Assembly: GCA_964629965.1 (NCBI GenBank)
Contig: CAZVRZ010000042.1
Span: 1 to 36,587, forward strand
Direction of reading: 5' to 3'
DNA length: 36,587 nucleotides
Origin: CAZVRZ01 sp964629965
GTDB lineage: Bacteria > Chloroflexota > Anaerolineae > Anaerolineales > UBA4823
The notes beneath the pieces were generated by a model that searched no databases, was not told the origin of the DNA, and saw nothing but the letters and a program-made list of their open reading frames with translations. This document shows, piece after piece, positions 1 through 8,689 of this stretch. A program made the position numbers and the translations under genes. Position 1 is the first letter of the stretch, and each line of letters starts with the position of its first letter.

Positions 1-82
1 GACTTTTCGATTTTCGTGGGTTGAGTTTTAGCTCATCGACTTATTGCGGTATCCCGCAGTGGAGGCGCAAAAATATCGATCA

Positions 83-91
83 TGCTATAAT
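83..91 (+). promoter_or_regulatory. Extended -10 promoter for the GT39 operon
   Basis: A TGC-TATAAT string lies 14 nt before the ATG at 106. No good -35 hexamer is visible. Transcription from it would start near position 98 and give a leader of about 8 nt without a Shine-Dalgarno sequence. This is a visual call supported by the same TGn-TATAAT pattern at several other promoters in the window. The rest of positions 1-105 holds only a small 5-bp stem (45-58) and no gene. Confidence 0.45.
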
Positions 92-105
92 CATTCTGTT
101 CGTAG

Positions 106-2658
106 ATGCATATGCCTTATCCATATCCTACTCCTGTAACGCAGCCCATACCTTCCCCCTACCCCTATCCTTACCCCGGGCCTGTAACATTGCCTGTGTC
201 CGATGTAACCCTGGCTGCAGTTCCCTATCCGGTCTCTCAAGGCCCGGATTCGTGGCTTGTGGTTTTACTGGTGTGTGGCATCCTGGCGCTAATAGGTATC
301 ATCCTGTACCTGTATGCCAGGCTCCGCAGCCTGCCGGTTAGGCCGGCCAGGAGCAAAATGCAGTCCAATCGAACGAGCGTTCAACTAAACTTGCGCCTGA
401 AACCTGGCGAGCGGGTGCAGGTATTGTTGGAGGCGTTTCCAGATGCTCCTGCGGCATACCAGATGCAAGAACACAGTGGAACTGGTGCGGCTGTTGCTCT
501 AGAGATATCCTCACCGGAAAATACCCTGCGCCTAAGTGATGATCTGGCGCAAGAACAGCCGGCTGCGCCAGATGTAAAGGCAGGAATCGATGACCCTGTT
601 GATCGGGATAAGGCGATCGAAGCTGCCGAGCCCGCCTCGCTTTTGGATATCGTACCGGCCCCTGTTGCTGTCACGACTCCTGCTACCCTATCTAGATTAG
701 ATTTGATATTGATTTCTGCTGCTGGGCTGGGTATGACATTACTTGGGCAGTGGTTAGTGCGCCATGAGTTTTCTCGTTTGCGCAGTTTTGGCCTGGTGCC
801 GCTGGGCCTGGGTGTTGTTTTTCTATTCCTGGCTGTGTATGGGGTCCGCCAGAAGAGACTGCCAGATTGGTTGGGACGTTTTTCACGACGACTGGAAAGT
901 CTCTCGGGAATGGCAGCAGGTAAGCAAGTCCTGCTGCTAGTTGGGCCGTTGCTGGCATATACGGCTTCTCTGGCTGCGGGCGATGGCGGGAAGATGGCAG
1001 AGCCTATCCTGGCGGTAGCGGCCTGGTTGATGAGTATTGGGTTGATATTGGTATCTGCCTGGCAAAGTACGCGCCCTGGATTAAAATTATCCTGGCAGGT
1101 TATCCTGACAGCCGGCTTGATACTAATCTTTGCACTCGTAACGCGATTATATAATGTAGCTCGTATTCCGATCGCCTTGACTGGTGATGAGGGTAACATG
1201 GCCCTCAGCGCGATGAATTTCATCAAAGGTGAGACAGACAACATTTTCGTGTTAGGCTGGCATGGCTTTCCATCGTTGTATTATTTCTTCCAGTCACTCT
1301 TCATCCGCATAGGTGGAAATACGATAGAAGCACTGCGCGTGCCGGCCGGCGTGGTTGGCGCACTCAGTGTAGTTAGTATCTTCTTTTTGGCACGCACATT
1401 TTATGGCAACCGGGTTGCATTATTTGTTGGTATCTTGGCAGCGGCTTTCCATTACCATATTCATTTCAGCCGTATTGGGCTGAACAATATTTGGGATGCT
1501 TGGCTGTATGTGGTTGCCTTGGGTTTGCTCTGGTATGGATGGGATCGTGAAAAGCGCAGCGCGATCCTATTGGCCGGGTTGGGGATGGGCCTGGCACAGT
1601 ATTTTTACATGGCCTCACGTATGTTGCCGGTGATCGCCCTGGCCTGGCTTGTGTTGGTGGGTCTGCTTAATCGTTCGCGATTGAAACGCCTGCTACCTGA
1701 TCTGATTTTGATGTGGCTCGTTACCCTGGTGGTGGTAATGCCGTTGGTCGTGTTTTACAGCCATCATCTGGATGATTTTTGGGGGCCGTTGCGTGGTAAT
1801 TCGATTTTTGGGCCCTGGCTGGCAAATGAAGCCGCCAACACACAGCAACCTGCCTGGCTGATCGTTTTGCGGCAGGCATGGAAAGGTTTTGCGGCTTACA
1901 CATTTATCGATTTGAATGCCTGGTATCATCCCGGAACATCCCTGTTGCGCACAGGCCAGGCTCTCTTTTTCTTGCTTGGATTGATTCAAATGCTCACCCA
2001 ATGGAGAGATTCGCGCACTCTGTTGGTAGGTTTTTGGCTGATAGGCGGTGCTTTGACAGGCGGTTTTTCGGAAAGTACCCCTGCTGCCCAGCGATACGTT
2101 GCTGCTGCACCTGCTTGCAGTCTGGTGGTGGCGTATGGAGTTAATCTCGTATTGGTTTGGTTGGAAGAATTCTGGAGTGAACGTAAACGCCTGTTCCAGG
2201 CCGCCGCGATAATTCTGGTGTTCACCCTGGCAGCAGACGATCTGCGCTTTTATTTCTATGAATATACGCCGCAGAGTTATTGGGAAGGAAAGTACGATTT
2301 TACGGGTTATGGCAGCGCTGTGGCGCAGTATCTCATCGAAGATCTTAAAGATGAGCCGGCCGATTGGAAAGTTTATTTTTTCGGCTCGCCCGTCATGGGA
2401 TATTACTCAATTAACAGCTTGCCTTACCTTGTGCCTCAGATCGAAGGAGTAGACCTGAACTATCCCTGGCGATCAACCCAAAACCCACCGGTTGAAGAGC
2501 AAGACAAATTGATCTTTGTGTTTTTACCAGGCCACGAGACAGATTTGCAAGGCGTGCGGGAAGATTATCCCGGAGGTTACTTTTACCGACAGTACTATCG
2601 TAATGGCTCTATGTTATATTCCGTTTACCGATATTCGAAAACCGAGAATAACCCTTGA
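106..2658 (+). CDS. GT39-like membrane glycosyltransferase with Pro/Tyr-rich N-terminus
   Basis: Large integral membrane protein of 850 aa, recognised as a GT39/ArnT/PMT-like (GT-C fold) glycosyltransferase. Such enzymes move a sugar from a polyprenyl-phosphate donor to an acceptor on the outer face of the membrane. The N-terminus is rich in PYP repeats (residues 3-24), followed by a membrane segment near residues 49-69. A soluble stretch then contains the phrase LKPGERVQVLLEA (about 98-110). A multi-span hydrophobic core follows, with the family-type acidic motif GDEGN (D361, E362) in the first extracytoplasmic loop. A hydrophilic C-terminal domain ends the protein. The start at 106 is the first ATG after a -10 element; ATG 112 is the alternative, and no Shine-Dalgarno is visible. 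The next gene starts inside its stop (TGATG), so the two should be co-translated. The acceptor cannot be read from sequence; the family call is firm. Confidence 0.82.
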   Translation: MHMPYPYPTPVTQPIPSPYPYPYPGPVTLPVSDVTLAAVPYPVSQGPDSWLVVLLVCGILALIGIILYLYARLRSLPVRPARSKMQSNRTSVQLNLRLKPGERVQVLLEAFPDAPAAYQMQEHSGTGAAVALEISSPENTLRLSDDLAQEQPAAPDVKAGIDDPVDRDKAIEAAEPASLLDIVPAPVAVTTPATLSRLDLILISAAGLGMTLLGQWLVRHEFSRLRSFGLVPLGLGVVFLFLAVYGVRQKRLPDWLGRFSRRLESLSGMAAGKQVLLLVGPLLAYTASLAAGDGGKMAEPILAVAAWLMSIGLILVSAWQSTRPGLKLSWQVILTAGLILIFALVTRLYNVARIPIALTGDEGNMALSAMNFIKGETDNIFVLGWHGFPSLYYFFQSLFIRIGGNTIEALRVPAGVVGALSVVSIFFLARTFYGNRVALFVGILAAAFHYHIHFSRIGLNNIWDAWLYVVALGLLWYGWDREKRSAILLAGLGMGLAQYFYMASRMLPVIALAWLVLVGLLNRSRLKRLLPDLILMWLVTLVVVMPLVVFYSHHLDDFWGPLRGNSIFGPWLANEAANTQQPAWLIVLRQAWKGFAAYTFIDLNAWYHPGTSLLRTGQALFFLLGLIQMLTQWRDSRTLLVGFWLIGGALTGGFSESTPAAQRYVAAAPACSLVVAYGVNLVLVWLEEFWSERKRLFQAAAIILVFTLAADDLRFYFYEYTPQSYWEGKYDFTGYGSAVAQYLIEDLKDEPADWKVYFFGSPVMGYYSINSLPYLVPQIEGVDLNYPWRSTQNPPVEEQDKLIFVFLPGHETDLQGVREDYPGGYFYRQYYRNGSMLYSVYRYSKTENNP

Positions 2659-5135
2659 TGACTGAAAATCCTTTGCCTATCCCTATAAGCACCGATGATC
2701 GTTCATCGATAAAGGATGAAGAACACGTGTCTACCCCCGCGTCGGTAAGCGATGAAATGGCCCCGATCGATGTGACAGTATCCCTACCACCAGGAGTGCG
2801 GGTGCAGATTACAGTTGAGGTTCTTTCATCAAGCAGCGAACCTGGTGGGGTGATTTACGGTGCGCCCAATCATCACGGTGATATCAATCATCGCGTGGTG
2901 GTACACCAGCTCGTGCAGCAGCCTGGCGGGCGTTCTTTAGCTACGGCGCAACCTGCTATGCTTGGCGATAATCTGGCTCTTCGACTACGCCCCTTAGCCG
3001 TTTTGCTTCGCCAGGCGTGGGCTTATATAAAGGAATTCTCGCACAGACAGGTTTACGAATCTGGCAAATTCTGGTTTGGATTGGCCTTGAGTGTATATTT
3101 GCTGACGCGGCTGATCGGGCTGACGCAGTTCCCAATATATTTCTTTACAGATGAGGCGATCCAGACAATGTCTGCCGCAGACCTGGTGCGAGATAGCATG
3201 CAAGGGCCAGGAGGTGAGTTGCTGCCCACCTATTTCAAAAACGGTGTTTATTACAATCTCAGTCTAAGCGTTTACCTGCAAGTGTTACCGTATTTGCTTT
3301 TTGGGAAATCGGTGTGGGTAACCCGGTTTACATCCGTACTGGTCACTTTGTTGGCAGCAGTCGCAGTGGGCTTGATCCTGCGTGATTTCTTCCGCCTGCG
3401 CATCTGGTGGAGCGGAACTCTTTTATTAACGCTGGCGCCGGCCTGGTTCCTGCATTCTCGTACAGCTTTTGAAACAGTGATCTTTGTATCGTTGTATGCT
3501 GTTTTGCTATACTTTTACCTACAGTATCGCGAACGATCACCGCGTTACATTTACCACACGATTGTTGCTGCCGGGCTGGCTTTTTATACATACAGCCCGG
3601 GACAGGTGGTTATTGCGGTCACTGGCTTATTCTTGCTGATATCGGATTTTAAGTATCACTGGAAGAATCGGGTGTGGTTGTTGAAAGGATTGGGCGTAGT
3701 TGTTCTGTTGGCAATACCATACCTGCGCTTTCGTCATGGACATCCTTCTGCCCCGCTGGATCATTTGCGCAACCTGGGTTCTTATTGGGTAGGCCCCCTT
3801 TCTTTGAAAGAGAAAATTTTTCAGTTCGCCCAGGAATATTTGTTCGGGCTGAGCCCGGGCTATTGGTATCTGCCAAACCAACATGATCTACCCCGGCATA
3901 TTATGAAAGGATATGGGCATTTATCCTTGCTAACACTGCCCTTTGCCATCCTTGGGTTGGTGGAAGTACTGCGTAATATTCGTAAGTCGCCTTATCGCCT
4001 GTTGTTAGCGGCCCTGTTGGCAGCGCCTGCAGGCAGCGCCCTGGTGGGGATTGGCATCACTCGTACCCTTGTGTTCATTATCCCAGCTACGCTGCTCACT
4101 GCGCTTGGGCTTGCCTTGTCGATCAATTGGTTAGAAAAGGAACTGCAAATTTGGTGGAAAAAACGCACCCCAACGCCAAACTCTACACTTGCTATGGCAG
4201 CGGTGGAGAGACCGCTGCCCTCTCTTCTTTCGCAGGCCGGCCTGCAAGTACTGCTGGCGATCCTGCTGATTGCCTGGAGTTTTGCTATGCTTCGAGATGC
4301 CCTGAAGAATGGACCGCTTTGGTACAGCGATTATGGATTGGGCGGTATGCAGTATGGGGCCAAGCAGATGTTCCAGATGGCGCAGGAATACCTGGTAGAG
4401 CATCCTGATACACAAATGATCGTCTCTCCCAGTTGGGCGAATGGCACCGATGTGGTAGCACGCTTTTTCTTAGGTGATCCATTGCCTGTGCAGATGGGCA
4501 GTATTGAAGGGTATTTCTACCAACATCTGCCAATGAATGAGCGCATGATGTTTGTCATGATCCCATCCGAATATGAAAAGGTGCTGACAAGCAGTAAATT
4601 CACCGATATCAATGTCGAACGAACCATGAAATATCCCAACGGTCAGGAGGGTTTTTACTTTGTGCGCCTGCGCTATGCCGATAATATTGATGAAATCATG
4701 CGGCAAGAGAGTGAGGTTCGTCGCCAGCTTCAACAGGCGCAAATCATTGAGAATGGGATGCCTGCTACGGTGTTTTATTCTATGTTAGATATGGGCAACA
4801 TATCTGACATGTTTGATGGTAATCGAGACAGCGTGCTGCGTACGTTCGAGGCCAACCCAATGGTTGTTGAAGTCGATTGGGAGACGCCGCGTACGGTTAG
4901 CGGAATTACTGCGATCGTAGGCAGTGCAGAGGTGAAGATCACAGTGCAGTTAAAGCAAGAAAAGGACAGCCAGCCAGTTCAGTTTGAGCAACAACTAAAA
5001 GGAACATTTGAACAACCGGAAGTCGGTTTTGATTTTGGCCAGGCAGTGCAGGCGCGTTATGCCCGGATTGAAATCCTTGACCTGCATCAAACCGAACCAG
5101 CTCACGTTCATCTTTGGGAATTATATTTCCGCTAA
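2658..5135 (+). CDS. GT39-like membrane glycosyltransferase with C-terminal discoidin-like domain
   Basis: Paralogue of the preceding gene, 825 aa from the ATG at 2658, which overlaps the previous stop by one base. A TTG one codon upstream is possible but unnecessary. A soluble N-terminal part carries SLPPGVRVQITVEV (about residues 42-55), matching the LxPGxRVQ phrase of its neighbour. The membrane core follows, with the acidic motif TDEA (D165, E166) expected for the catalytic loop of GT-C enzymes, and about ten hydrophobic spans. The last roughly 110 residues are beta-rich, with WETPRTVSGITAI and a final RYARIEILDL...LWELYF. This resembles an F5/8-type C (discoidin) carbohydrate-binding fold. 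I infer that it glycosylates a surface polymer or protein using a lipid-linked sugar, with the C-terminal domain helping to hold the acceptor. Donor and acceptor are unknown. Confidence 0.8.
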   Translation: MTENPLPIPISTDDRSSIKDEEHVSTPASVSDEMAPIDVTVSLPPGVRVQITVEVLSSSSEPGGVIYGAPNHHGDINHRVVVHQLVQQPGGRSLATAQPAMLGDNLALRLRPLAVLLRQAWAYIKEFSHRQVYESGKFWFGLALSVYLLTRLIGLTQFPIYFFTDEAIQTMSAADLVRDSMQGPGGELLPTYFKNGVYYNLSLSVYLQVLPYLLFGKSVWVTRFTSVLVTLLAAVAVGLILRDFFRLRIWWSGTLLLTLAPAWFLHSRTAFETVIFVSLYAVLLYFYLQYRERSPRYIYHTIVAAGLAFYTYSPGQVVIAVTGLFLLISDFKYHWKNRVWLLKGLGVVVLLAIPYLRFRHGHPSAPLDHLRNLGSYWVGPLSLKEKIFQFAQEYLFGLSPGYWYLPNQHDLPRHIMKGYGHLSLLTLPFAILGLVEVLRNIRKSPYRLLLAALLAAPAGSALVGIGITRTLVFIIPATLLTALGLALSINWLEKELQIWWKKRTPTPNSTLAMAAVERPLPSLLSQAGLQVLLAILLIAWSFAMLRDALKNGPLWYSDYGLGGMQYGAKQMFQMAQEYLVEHPDTQMIVSPSWANGTDVVARFFLGDPLPVQMGSIEGYFYQHLPMNERMMFVMIPSEYEKVLTSSKFTDINVERTMKYPNGQEGFYFVRLRYADNIDEIMRQESEVRRQLQQAQIIENGMPATVFYSMLDMGNISDMFDGNRDSVLRTFEANPMVVEVDWETPRTVSGITAIVGSAEVKITVQLKQEKDSQPVQFEQQLKGTFEQPEVGFDFGQAVQARYARIEILDLHQTEPAHVHLWELYFR

Positions 5136-5155
5136 TAAGCAGCTGCCCTGATTGA

Positions 5156-5599
5156 ATGAATCACGCACCTTCTCGCCCATTGGCCGTATCGTTGTTAACC
5201 TTAGGGGTGTTAATCATGGCAGTGCTGCACGCCGCGCGCCTCGTTCTATCTATACGGCAGGCGCCATTGATATTTGCCCAGGTTGGGATTGCGCCCGCCT
5301 ATCTTGCCTTGACGGGCTTGATTTGGTGCCTGGCAGGGCTGCGGTCGGCTTGGGGACTGTACTGCCGCCGCTCCTGGGTTCCCGGGTTCACACGTTCTCT
5401 GGCTGTGGCTTATGCAGTTTATTTCTGGCTAGACAGATTATTGATTGTTCGCCCGAATGAGGCCAAACCTGCCTGGATGCTGCAAATTCCTCCTAATTGG
5501 ATGTTCCTGGTGCTGACAACGATCATTTTGCTAGCCTTGGTATTCGGGATCCTGGCTCATAAAAAAATAGCGCTTTACCTTGGAGAGAGTAATGAGTGA
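5156..5599 (+). CDS. Small four-span membrane protein, unknown function
   Basis: A 147-aa protein not recognised as a named family. It shows four hydrophobic segments (about residues 9-32, 40-65, 76-96 and 114-136) and a short basic tail. The start is the ATG at 5156; there is no convincing Shine-Dalgarno, and a TTG in another frame at 5152 is not needed. Its last 8 nt overlap the start of the carboxyltransferase gene, so translation is probably coupled, and it sits 20 nt after the second glycosyltransferase. It could belong functionally to either neighbour. It is not the gamma or beta subunit of a sodium-pumping decarboxylase: it is too long for OadG and far too short for OadB. That it is a gene is likely from its hydrophobic pattern, length and packing. 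Confidence 0.68.
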   Translation: MNHAPSRPLAVSLLTLGVLIMAVLHAARLVLSIRQAPLIFAQVGIAPAYLALTGLIWCLAGLRSAWGLYCRRSWVPGFTRSLAVAYAVYFWLDRLLIVRPNEAKPAWMLQIPPNWMFLVLTTIILLALVFGILAHKKIALYLGESNE

Positions 5600-7142
5600 T
5601 GATCTTTTAACCCAGAAGCTGCGAGATCAAAAAGCCCAAAGCCGTTTGGGTGGTGGTCTCGATCGTATTGAAGCCCAACACAACCGCGGTAAGCAGACCG
5701 CCCGAGAACGAATCGATTCCCTCTTAGATAAAGGTTCCTTTCGCGAAATCGATGCCTTTGTAACCCATCGCACTACAGATTTTGATCTTGATAAGCAAAA
5801 ATTCCTGGGTGATAGCGTTGTTACTGGGTGGGGCACGATCAATGGGCGCCTGGTATACCTCTTTTCACAAGATTTTACAGTCTTTGGCGGCAGCCTGGGG
5901 GAAGTTCACTCAGAGAAGATCTGCAAGATCATGGATATGGCGTTGAAGAATGGCGCTCCTGTGATAGGGTTAAACGACTCTGGCGGAGCTCGTATCCAGG
6001 AGGGTGTGGTATCCCTGGGTGGGTATGCTAATATCTTTTTACGTAACACCCTTGTATCGGGGGTAATTCCTCAGATCAGTGTTATTATGGGACCCTGCGC
6101 TGGCGGAGCTGTCTATTCACCTGCTCTAACGGACTTCATCGTAATGGTGCGCAAGTCGTCTTATATGTTCATTACTGGCCCTGAGGTTGTGAAGGCTGTC
6201 ACGCACGAAGAAGTATCGTTCGAGCAGTTAGGCGGCGCTAATGTTCACGCAGAGGCCTCGGGTGTTGCTCACCTGGTAGCAGATACTGAAGCAGACGCGC
6301 TTTATCTGATCCACAAGCTGCTCTCTTATTTGCCCCAAAATAATATGGATGATCCTCCTTTTGTTTCTAGCGATGATGATCCACTCCGTATGGAAGAAGA
6401 CTTAGATCATCTGGTACCGGCTGATTCTAACAAGCCTTACGATATCAAAGCCGCCATTCACCTGATCGTGGATAGTGGACAGTTCTTTGAAATCCAGGAG
6501 AACTACGCACAAAATATTGTCATTGGTTTTGCTCGCCTGGGAGGCCACAGTGTGGGTATCGTGGCAAACCAGCCTGCTGTTTTGGCTGGTGTGTTGGATA
6601 TTAAGGCCTCTGAGAAAGCGGCGCGATTTGTCCGTTTTTGTGATGCTTTCAATATCCCGATCCTTACACTGGAAGATGTGCCAGGGTTCATGCCAGGTAT
6701 AGAACAGGAATACAACGGAATTATTCGCGCCGGCGCCAAGCTTCTATATGCTTATTGCGAGGCAACTGTACCCAAATTGACGGTGATCACGCGCAAAGCT
6801 TATGGCGGAGCCTATTGTGTGATGAGCAGCAAGCACATTCGCGGTGATGTGAACCTGGCCTGGCCAACGGCAGAAATTGCTGTGATGGGTCCTGATGGCG
6901 CAGTGAGTATTGCTTTTCGTAAAGAATTATCCCAGGCTGAGGACATGGAACAACGAAAAGCCGAATTGGTTGCCGGTTATCGTAATAAATTCGCCAATCC
7001 GTATGTGGCTGCTTCGCGGGGTTTTATAGATGATGTGATAGAGCCGCACGAAACTCGCCCACGTCTCATCAATGCGTTGGAAATGCTTTCCAATAAACGC
7101 GACAGCAACCCCCCGAAGAAACATGGCTGTATTCCCTTATGA
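5592..7142 (+). CDS. pccB: Acyl-CoA carboxylase carboxyltransferase subunit (propionyl/acetyl-CoA type)
   Basis: Carboxyltransferase of a biotin-dependent acyl-CoA carboxylase. It moves the carboxyl group from carboxybiotin to an acyl-CoA such as propionyl-CoA (giving methylmalonyl-CoA) or acetyl-CoA (giving malonyl-CoA). The 516-aa length fits the PccB/AccB family. Recognisable blocks are TARERIDSLLD near the N-terminus, GPCAGGAVYSPALTDF, VTHEEVSFEQLGG, and AYGGAYCVMSSKHIRGD followed by AWPTAEIAVMGPDGAV. The start is the ATG at 5592 with GGAGAGAG just upstream; it overlaps the preceding gene by 8 nt. Biotin carboxylase follows after 18 nt, then the biotin carrier. The residue after GGAY, which in studied actinobacterial homologues (Asp in PccB, Ile in AccB) helps select acyl chain length, is Cys409 here, so substrate preference cannot be assigned. 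The family call is very secure and the gene symbol is by similarity. Confidence 0.93.
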   Translation: MSDDLLTQKLRDQKAQSRLGGGLDRIEAQHNRGKQTARERIDSLLDKGSFREIDAFVTHRTTDFDLDKQKFLGDSVVTGWGTINGRLVYLFSQDFTVFGGSLGEVHSEKICKIMDMALKNGAPVIGLNDSGGARIQEGVVSLGGYANIFLRNTLVSGVIPQISVIMGPCAGGAVYSPALTDFIVMVRKSSYMFITGPEVVKAVTHEEVSFEQLGGANVHAEASGVAHLVADTEADALYLIHKLLSYLPQNNMDDPPFVSSDDDPLRMEEDLDHLVPADSNKPYDIKAAIHLIVDSGQFFEIQENYAQNIVIGFARLGGHSVGIVANQPAVLAGVLDIKASEKAARFVRFCDAFNIPILTLEDVPGFMPGIEQEYNGIIRAGAKLLYAYCEATVPKLTVITRKAYGGAYCVMSSKHIRGDVNLAWPTAEIAVMGPDGAVSIAFRKELSQAEDMEQRKAELVAGYRNKFANPYVAASRGFIDDVIEPHETRPRLINALEMLSNKRDSNPPKKHGCIPL

Positions 7143-7160
7143 AATTGAAAGAGAGTTTCC

Positions 7161-8672
7161 ATGTTCCGTAAAGTACTGATTGCAAACCGGGGTGAAATAG
7201 CAGTTCGCATCATTCGCGCTTGTCGCGAATTGGGGATTGAAACCGTTGCTGTATATTCGGATGCTGACCGGCAATCGTTGCATGTACGGCATGCCGATCA
7301 GGCCTACCGCTTGGGAGCAGCTCCTGCTCGCGAGTCATACCTGCGGATTGAAAAGATCATTGATATAGCTCGCATGAGCGGCGCAGGAGCTGTACATCCC
7401 GGGTATGGTTTTCTGGCCGAACGCGCCGATTTTGCTCAAGCCTGCCAGGACGCCGGATTGGTGTTTGTGGGACCTCACCCATCGGCAATTGCTGCTATGG
7501 GCGACAAGGCCGTTGCGCGTGCTACCGTGGCGCGTGCTGGTGTACCCGTGGTTCCAGGTACCGAAGGCGAAGGTTCATTGAGAAATGACGATCTCACCGC
7601 TCTCGCTCCCCATATCGGCTTCCCGCTATTGATTAAAGCTACTGCTGGAGGCGGGGGCAAAGGGATGCGAGAAGTTCTTTCGCTGGATGAGATGCCTGGA
7701 TTGTTAAACTCGGCTCGTCGCGAGGCTGAAGCTTCTTTTGGTGATGGGAACGTCTACCTGGAAAAATTGATCGAGGGCGCCCGGCATATCGAAATCCAAA
7801 TCCTGGCGGATGGGCAGGGCAATGTGATTCACCTGGGCGAGCGTGAGTGTTCGATTCAGCGCCGCCACCAAAAATTGCTGGAAGAAGCGCCATCTCCTTT
7901 TATTGGCGACGATGATGATTTCCGCCAGGTTCTTGGCATGGTGGCGGTGCGCGCCGCTCAGGCAGTCAATTATATCAACGCAGGAACCATTGAATTTCTG
8001 GTGGATAAGGATAGAAATTTTTATTTCCTGGAAATGAACACTCGTCTCCAGGTGGAACATCCGGTAACTGAATGGGTCACCGGGATCGATATTGTTAAAG
8101 AGCAGCTCCGAATTGCGCGCGGCCGCCAAATACGCCACAGACAAGATGATATCAAACCGCGTGGTTGGGCAATTGAGTGCCGCATCAATGCTGAAGACCC
8201 TTATAATAATTTTGTGCCATCTACCGGCAAGATCACCCATACTCTATTGCCAACGGGGCCGGGTATTCGCGTCGATACAGGTGTATATATCGGGTTTGAG
8301 ATTACGCCCTATTACGATTCAATGATTTCCAAGCTGATCGTATGGGGGGAAACGCGGGGCGAGGCGATTTTGCGGATGCGCCGCGCTTTGGAAGAATATA
8401 CGATCCTGGGTGTGCACACGAACATTTCTTTCCACCAATGGCTGATGGACTCGCATCGCTTTATGGGTGGGCAATACGACACGCGTTTCGTTGAGGAACG
8501 TTTTTCTCTTAGCTCCGAAGAAACCAGAAATGTGCCGCCCGAAGTGGCAGCGATGGCCGCCACCCTGGTTGCTCACCAGCAAACTGAACGCGCAGCTCAT
8601 GTGATCCAGCGGGGCAAACGAGACACCAGCAATTGGAAATGGTTGAGCCGTTGGGAACGATTGCGCAGGTAG
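7161..8672 (+). CDS. accC: Biotin carboxylase subunit of acyl-CoA carboxylase
   Basis: ATP-dependent biotin carboxylase that carboxylates the biotin on the carrier protein encoded next door. The N-terminal domain opens with KVLIANRGEIAVRIIRACRE. The ATP-grasp region carries the glycine loop ATAGGGGKGMR (about residues 160-170), the EMNTRLQVEHPVTE active-site block (about 293-306) and the usual C-terminal biotin carboxylase domain. At 503 aa it is about 50 residues longer than a stand-alone AccC. The extra tail (about 450-503), with VAAMAATLVAHQ and a final WKWLSRWERLRR, resembles the start of the linking BT domain of single-chain propionyl-CoA carboxylase alpha subunits. The ATG at 7161 follows AAAGAGAG at good distance. 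It is cotranscribed with the carboxyltransferase and the carrier gene. Confidence 0.95.
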   Translation: MFRKVLIANRGEIAVRIIRACRELGIETVAVYSDADRQSLHVRHADQAYRLGAAPARESYLRIEKIIDIARMSGAGAVHPGYGFLAERADFAQACQDAGLVFVGPHPSAIAAMGDKAVARATVARAGVPVVPGTEGEGSLRNDDLTALAPHIGFPLLIKATAGGGGKGMREVLSLDEMPGLLNSARREAEASFGDGNVYLEKLIEGARHIEIQILADGQGNVIHLGERECSIQRRHQKLLEEAPSPFIGDDDDFRQVLGMVAVRAAQAVNYINAGTIEFLVDKDRNFYFLEMNTRLQVEHPVTEWVTGIDIVKEQLRIARGRQIRHRQDDIKPRGWAIECRINAEDPYNNFVPSTGKITHTLLPTGPGIRVDTGVYIGFEITPYYDSMISKLIVWGETRGEAILRMRRALEEYTILGVHTNISFHQWLMDSHRFMGGQYDTRFVEERFSLSSEETRNVPPEVAAMAATLVAHQQTERAAHVIQRGKRDTSNWKWLSRWERLRR

Positions 8673-8689
8673 AACATAGGTAGGTGTTG

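Noticed and set aside
381..1244. Long minus-strand reading frame (287 codons)
   Set aside because: Lies opposite a clear GT39 gene; the product is Ser/Arg/Pro-rich with no motif, as expected for an antisense shadow.
7704..8240. Minus-strand reading frame of 178 codons
   Set aside because: Antisense to biotin carboxylase, whose catalytic motifs are intact.
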